Positions 7,487 to 11,198 of a stretch of 11,198 bases of DNA are shown one piece after another. The stretch comes from JANXSD01 sp043758125 (GTDB lineage Bacteria; Bacteroidota; Bacteroidia; AKYH767-A; OLB10), in contig JAYVOC010000093.1 in assembly GCA_043758125.1 (NCBI GenBank), forward strand, positions 1 through 11,198. Direction: 5' to 3'. Each line of letters opens with the position of its first letter. Position 1 is the stretch's first letter. The notes beneath the pieces were generated by a model, which ran no database searches, was not told where the DNA came from, and saw nothing but the letters and a program-made list of their open reading frames with translations. A program made the translations under genes and the position numbers.

Positions 7487-8935
7487 ATGATCTTTAAAGA
7501 TAAAATAACAGAAATTCTATTTGTAGATGATGATGAAGATGATTTTTTAATATTAAAAGATTTCTTAAACGATATCGAAGGGTTTCAATTTACTATTGAA
7601 TGGATTCCCTCATTCCGTGATGCTGAGATATCATTATTACAACGTAAATATGATCTGATATTTTTTGATTATTTAATTGGAGCACAAACAGGAGTTGATT
7701 TATTAAAGCGAGTTACTCATTTAGGAATAACTACACCAATAATATTTTTAACAGGGAAGTATGATCATAAAATTGATCTGGAAGCAATGGAAGCTGGAGC
7801 TTCTGATTATTTAATTAAATCGGCTATTGATTCGGAGAAATTAGAAAGAAGCATACGTTATACGCTAAATAGAAAAAAATCAATAGAAGAACTTAAAATT
7901 AGTGAGTCACGTTATCGAAACATTTTTGAAAGATCGCGAGACATGATTTATGTTACAGATTATTATGGAAATTTTGTTACGGTAAATGAGTCGGCTTCAA
8001 GAATTTTTGGTTATTCACATTCAGAATTACTCTCCATGAATGCTAAGGATCTTTACTTCAAGGCGGAAAATTTGGATGGTTATTTAGAAATATTGAATAA
8101 TCATGGAGTTGTTTCTAATTATGAAGTTGAATTGAAAGATAAAGAAGGCAATATAAAACAATGTATCGTATCTGGAAGTATTCAAAAGATGGATGGTTAT
8201 GATAAAGTGCAATATCAGGGGGTTGTTCATGATATTACAAGACGAAAAAAAGCAGAAAGAGATTTAATAATTGCCGAGAAATTAGCAATAACCGGTCTTA
8301 TCGTAAGAACCTTGGCACATGAAGTAAGAAATCCACTTACAAATATTAATCTATCGGTGGAGCAAATAGAATATGAATCTGATAACCCAGAATTAAAAAT
8401 ATATTTCGAAATAATTAAGAGAAATAGCATAAGAATAAATGATCTAATTAGCGAACTATTGCATTCGTCTAAACCTAGTGAAATTAATAAAAGCACTACT
8501 TCTTTAAATGGTTTAGTAAAAGAAACATTGGATCTTGCTATGGATCGAATTATCTTAAAAAACATTCAAGTTGAAACTTTTTTCGATGATGAAATAAGCA
8601 ATATTCCACTAGATACAACTATAATGAAAATTGCTTTACTAAATATTATTGTTAACGCAATTGAAGCAATGTCAGACGAGGGCGGAATATTAAAGATCCT
8701 TACTAGTTCGGATGCTGAAAAATGTTTCGTATCTATAATTGATAACGGTTCTGGTATCAGTGAAGAGAATTTAAGTCATCTTTTTGAACCCTATTTTACT
8801 GGAAAAAAAGATGGAGTAGGTCTAGGATTAGCTACAACGCATAACATTATCCATTCTCATAATGGGACTATCGAGGTGAAATCAGAATTGGGTAAGGGCA
8901 CTAAATTTATTATTAGTCTCAATATAGAAGGCTAA
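7487..8935 (+). CDS. REC-PAS-histidine kinase (soluble, NtrB-like core)
   Basis: A 482-residue kinase without membrane segments, hence cytoplasmic. Residues 6-128 are a receiver with acidic Asp14-Asp16, phospho-acceptor Asp61 (LIFFDYLIGAQTG), Thr89 and Lys111. A short helix leads to a PAS domain at 140-255 (SESRYRNIFERSRDMIYVTD, ending VVHDITRRKKAE). The HisKA domain carries His278 in LAHEVRNPL, the NtrB-like motif. The ATPase domain has the N box (LLNIIVNAIEAM, Asn390), G1 DNGSGIS (419-425), F box LFEPYFTGK (432-440) and G2 GVGLGLAT (443-450). All catalytic residues appear intact. The receiver precedes rather than follows the kinase, so it probably senses an upstream phospho-signal or feeds back on the kinase. 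Closeness to the NtrC-type gene (112 bases, no terminator seen between) suggests that gene as the output partner. Confidence 0.96.
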   Translation: MIFKDKITEILFVDDDEDDFLILKDFLNDIEGFQFTIEWIPSFRDAEISLLQRKYDLIFFDYLIGAQTGVDLLKRVTHLGITTPIIFLTGKYDHKIDLEAMEAGASDYLIKSAIDSEKLERSIRYTLNRKKSIEELKISESRYRNIFERSRDMIYVTDYYGNFVTVNESASRIFGYSHSELLSMNAKDLYFKAENLDGYLEILNNHGVVSNYEVELKDKEGNIKQCIVSGSIQKMDGYDKVQYQGVVHDITRRKKAERDLIIAEKLAITGLIVRTLAHEVRNPLTNINLSVEQIEYESDNPELKIYFEIIKRNSIRINDLISELLHSSKPSEINKSTTSLNGLVKETLDLAMDRIILKNIQVETFFDDEISNIPLDTTIMKIALLNIIVNAIEAMSDEGGILKILTSSDAEKCFVSIIDNGSGISEENLSHLFEPYFTGKKDGVGLGLATTHNIIHSHNGTIEVKSELGKGTKFIISLNIEG

Positions 8936-9238
8936 TAGCATTGATTTAAAATTTCCCTATTTACTTTACTTATAAAATTGAATGAGAAATTATATTCCCT
9001 GATTATTTGAATAGAATACTTTAAATTAAAAAATGGGGAATATTAACCTCGTTAATACTCAAATTAGGCATAAAAAGTAACAATTATTTTAAAAAACCTT
9101 ATTGGCATCAGTTTGATAGTATTCAGGTAAGATCGTTTTAAGTATCCTGTATTTTGGTCGTTAAAAAAGTAAATTGAATTTTAAAAAGTAAGTACTGAAC
9201 ATTCTAAATTATATTAATAAAACCCTAATCGCGTTATT
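8936..9238. other. 303-base intergenic region, no gene seen
   Basis: AT-rich with no reading frame worth calling. It contains a 7-bp perfect inverted repeat TATTAAC (9041-9047) and GTTAATA (9051-9057) around CTC, which could be a weak terminator for the kinase gene or an operator for the lipoprotein gene. The promoter of the lipoprotein gene should lie here, but no clean consensus was found. Confidence 0.45.
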
Positions 9239-10105
9239 ATGAAAAAATTACTGTTTGCTATACCTGTTGTCATCATGATGACAGTGGGATGTAACTCAAA
9301 ACAAGAAGAAGTTGATCAACTAAATAGAACAGCAGATTCGTTACGTGCAGTAACTGAAATGCGAGATTCTGTTCTTGGTGATTTCTTAACGAGCTATAAT
9401 GAAATCCAAGTTAATCTTGAATCAATCTCTGGAAAGCAGAATAAGATTGAAGGTAATATGGATAAACAAGGAGAGATTACATTAAGTAAGAAGGAACGCA
9501 TCAATCAAGATATTAGCGATATTAATACTCTCGTTCAAGAGAATCGCGCTAAGATAGCTGAGCTTACGAAAAAACTTAAACGTACAAATAGTAAGAACTC
9601 GGCTTTATCAAAAACTATAACAAATTTAAACGATCAATTAACACAAAAGGAAGCTGAGCTGGCTGACTTAAACACTAAGCTAGAAGGGTTAAATATTCAA
9701 GTTGCACAGTTAAAAACTACGGTAGATACATTGAATAGTGTTACAGCAAATCAGGCAGGAACGATTAGTGATCAAACATCAAAATTACATACTGCTTATT
9801 ATATCATTAGTGATTCTAAGGATTTGAAAAGTAAAAATATAATCTCTAGTTCTGGTGGATTTTTAGGAATGGGTAAGACACAACATTTCGAACCTAAATT
9901 TAAAAACGAAGACTTCACTAAAATAGATTATACTCAAACTTTAATGATTCCATTGGATACAAAAGAAGCAAAAATGTTGACATCGCATCCTGGTGGATCA
10001 TTCAGTATGGAGAAAAATAGTGATGGAAAATACACTTCATTAAAAATTATAGATCCTGATAAATTTTGGAGCATTAGTAAATATCTTGTTATTATAAAAG
10101 GATAA
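9239..10105 (+). CDS. Coiled-coil lipoprotein, possibly Cbp1-like adhesin family
   Basis: A 288-residue exported protein. Residues 1-18 are a lipoprotein signal peptide (KK, a hydrophobic stretch, then TVGC with Cys18 as the lipidated residue; Thr instead of Leu at -3 is unusual but tolerated in Bacteroidota). Residues 22-182 are heptad-patterned and rich in Glu, Lys, Leu, Asn and Gln, so a long coiled coil is likely. Residues 184-288 form a compact-looking C-terminal domain starting HTAYYIISDSKDLKSKNII, with a GGFLGMGKTQHFEP segment and a tail containing TSHPGGSFSM. This layout resembles Bacteroidota proteins annotated as Cbp1 family collagen-binding adhesins; I recall that family by architecture only, so a binding role is tentative. 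It is probably anchored in the outer membrane or the periplasmic face. It is a single-gene unit ended by the terminator at 10123-10155. Confidence 0.9.
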   Translation: MKKLLFAIPVVIMMTVGCNSKQEEVDQLNRTADSLRAVTEMRDSVLGDFLTSYNEIQVNLESISGKQNKIEGNMDKQGEITLSKKERINQDISDINTLVQENRAKIAELTKKLKRTNSKNSALSKTITNLNDQLTQKEAELADLNTKLEGLNIQVAQLKTTVDTLNSVTANQAGTISDQTSKLHTAYYIISDSKDLKSKNIISSSGGFLGMGKTQHFEPKFKNEDFTKIDYTQTLMIPLDTKEAKMLTSHPGGSFSMEKNSDGKYTSLKIIDPDKFWSISKYLVIIKG

Positions 10106-10122
10106 AATATTTTCTGCTTTTA

Positions 10123-10155
10123 TTAAAAGAGGTCTGTTTTACAGACCTCTTTTAA
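10123..10155. terminator. Bidirectional intrinsic terminator
   Basis: TTAAAAGAGGTCTG (10123-10136) and CAGACCTCTTTTAA (10142-10155) form a perfect 14-bp stem with a TTTTA loop. The stem itself ends in an A-run on one side and a T-run on the other, so it works in both directions. It lies exactly between the convergent lipoprotein and PAP2-like genes and its right arm ends two bases from the latter's stop codon. Confidence 0.95.
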
Positions 10156-10157
10156 TT

Positions 10158-10799
10158 TTATAAAGAACTCAATATTATATTTTTTAAAACAAACCATATA
10201 AAAGCCAACTCAATAAAAAAACCACCAACAAATCCTACATACACTTGTGCTGGAGTGTGTGCCAAAAGTTTTAACCGAGCCCAACCTAAAATCCCAGCCA
10301 ACGACGATATTACTATCAAAATGAAAATCATGTTCACATGAAAAAGTAAAGCATAACCAAACATTAATCCCATTAATCCACCAATCCCCATCAAGTGAAT
10401 GCTTACTTTCCATTTAAGATTTATAATAAATGCCCAAATAATAGCAAGTAGTCCTCCAGCTACCATATAGGAGAAAATTCTTGGAATAGGCATATTGAAA
10501 AGTAAATATACTGAAGCGACATAACAAAGAAGTGTTATTATAAATGGAGAATTCCGCTCTGTTCGTTTGGGCATTTCTAAAGAACTTATCTTACCTTTTT
10601 TCATTAATAACCATGCACCTAATGATGGAAATAATGTTGTGCTAATAAATACTACGAAATATATAAACTTCTGCAGTATAGGAGATGTTGAAAAGCTAAG
10701 ATAGGATCCAGTATTTAAGATGATCCATGTTGCAAATAATGGCATCAATAAAGGATGTAAAATTATAGAAAAAACTTTTGCTATTTTACTAGTAATCAT
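10158..10799 (-). CDS. PAP2-like integral membrane protein, degenerate active site
   Basis: A 213-residue protein with about six hydrophobic segments (roughly residues 8-30, 43-66, 86-104, 108-128, 133-172 containing two, and 186-210), hence in the inner membrane. The order of polar motifs matches the PAP2 phosphatase fold: a basic segment KRTERNSP (78-85), VSIH (132-135) in place of PSGH, and ARLKLLAH (174-181), which keeps the Arg-x5-His of SRx5HxxxD but has Gln where the final Asp is expected. PAP2 enzymes remove phosphate from phosphatidic acid or polyprenyl diphosphate; the changed residues leave it open whether this one is catalytic. Similar proteins are found next to rpoN in Bacteroidota, as here, with 18 bases between the genes, so it is probably co-transcribed downstream of rpoN. 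The terminator at 10123-10155 ends the unit. Confidence 0.8.
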   Translation of the reverse strand: MITSKIAKVFSIILHPLLMPLFATWIILNTGSYLSFSTSPILQKFIYFVVFISTTLFPSLGAWLLMKKGKISSLEMPKRTERNSPFIITLLCYVASVYLLFNMPIPRIFSYMVAGGLLAIIWAFIINLKWKVSIHLMGIGGLMGLMFGYALLFHVNMIFILIVISSLAGILGWARLKLLAHTPAQVYVGFVGGFFIELAFIWFVLKNIILSSL

Positions 10800-10817
10800 A
10801 AATTGAATGCAATAAGG

Positions 10818-11198
10818 TTAAAGTTCTTTTCGTAAACGTGCAACTGGAATATTCATTTGTTCGCGGTATTTTGCTACTGTTCGTCGAGCTATATTATATC
10901 CTAATTTATTTAAAATCTCCATCAGCTTTTCATCAGGAAGTGGATGCATTTTCTCTTCTCCAGAAATAGCATCTGATAGAATTTTTTTAATCTCTCTACT
11001 CGATGCTTCTTCACCACTATCAGTTGTTAATCCTTCAGAGAAAAAATATTTTAATAGGAAAGTTCCATAAGGTGTTTCAACGTATTTACTATTTGCTACA
11101 CGGGATACTGTCGAAATATCAAGACCAACCATTTCGGCAATATCTTTTAAAATCATTGGTCGTAACATTCGCTCATCACCTTGCTGAAAATATTCTTT
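10818..11198 (-). CDS. rpoN: RNA polymerase sigma-54 factor, C-terminal part
   Basis: The last 126 residues of sigma-54; the frame is open to the right edge, so the N-terminal activator-contacting region and core-binding domain are outside. The first visible residues (KEYFQQGDERMLRPMILKDI) continue smoothly into the DNA-binding domain, so the internal Met at 11168 is not a start. IAEMVGLDISTVSRV is the helix-turn-helix that reads the -12 element, KYVETPYGTFLLKYFFSEG is the conserved follow-on, and ARRTVAKYRE is a perfect RpoN box, which reads the -24 element. The protein ends soon after (RLRKEL), the normal end for this family. Sigma-54 polymerase needs an AAA+ activator; the NtrC-type regulator at 5956-7374 is one candidate in this window. 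Confidence 0.98.
   Translation of the reverse strand, partial: KEYFQQGDERMLRPMILKDIAEMVGLDISTVSRVANSKYVETPYGTFLLKYFFSEGLTTDSGEEASSREIKKILSDAISGEEKMHPLPDEKLMEILNKLGYNIARRTVAKYREQMNIPVARLRKEL

Noticed and set aside
8227..8565. Minus-strand open frame of 112 codons
   Set aside because: It is the shadow of the HisKA part of the plus-strand kinase, which has its conserved His motif there.
9102..9116. TTGGCAT followed by TTGAT, resembling a sigma-54 promoter upstream of the lipoprotein gene
   Set aside because: The -12 element lacks GC and the spacing is off by one base from GG-N10-GC, so it does not meet the consensus.
10210..10413. Second minus-strand frame inside the PAP2-like gene
   Set aside because: Shifted-frame translation of the membrane protein gene with no start context or family resemblance.
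10818..11168. Reading the rpoN fragment as a complete 116-residue protein starting at 11168
   Set aside because: The frame stays open to the window edge and the upstream residues match sigma-54, so the Met is internal.

Overview
The window looks like a chromosomal segment of an AT-rich member of the Bacteroidota. The grounds are its low GC content, ribosome binding sites that are mostly unrecognisable, the style of its proteins (CheB-CheR-PAS-kinase fusion, Rcp-like single receiver, REC-PAS-kinase paired with an NtrC-type regulator, coiled-coil lipoprotein) and sigma-54 next to a small PAP2-like membrane protein. This is inference from protein style; no rRNA or other phylogenetic marker is present. 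I saw no tRNA, insertion sequence, CRISPR array or phage structural gene.

Left part (1 to 5536, all on the minus strand). Reading in the direction of transcription there is a 77-residue disordered acidic protein, then two hairpins, then a small putative zinc-binding protein and a 147-residue protein resembling only region 2 of an ECF sigma factor. After a 379-base gap come a single-domain response regulator and a very large fusion protein (CheB methylesterase, CheR methyltransferase, coiled coil, PAS domains, histidine kinase). The last two overlap by four bases (ATGA). The fusion runs off the left edge, so its ATPase domain is not visible and no ordinary complete reading frame marks it.

Middle part (5956 to 8935, plus strand). 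A complete NtrC-family sigma-54 activator is followed by a soluble REC-PAS-histidine kinase. They are very probably a cognate pair. Sigma-54 itself (rpoN, C-terminal 126 residues) is at the right edge, so the activator and its sigma factor sit within 4 kb of each other, although not in one operon.

Right part (9239 to 11198). A lipoprotein with a long coiled coil and a conserved-looking C-terminal domain (possibly of the Cbp1 collagen-binding type) converges on the minus-strand pair PAP2-like membrane protein and rpoN. A perfect 14-bp hairpin between them serves as a two-way terminator.

Taken together the window is signal-transduction rich: three receiver domains, two histidine kinases, one sigma-54 activator, sigma-54, and a stand-alone sigma-region-2-like protein. 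The least explained part is the cluster of three small minus-strand genes (4188 to 5536) upstream of the receiver and CheB-CheR kinase. No gene there is a recognisable housekeeping function, and one carries an A8 tract at which a one-base change would lengthen the protein in a similar composition.
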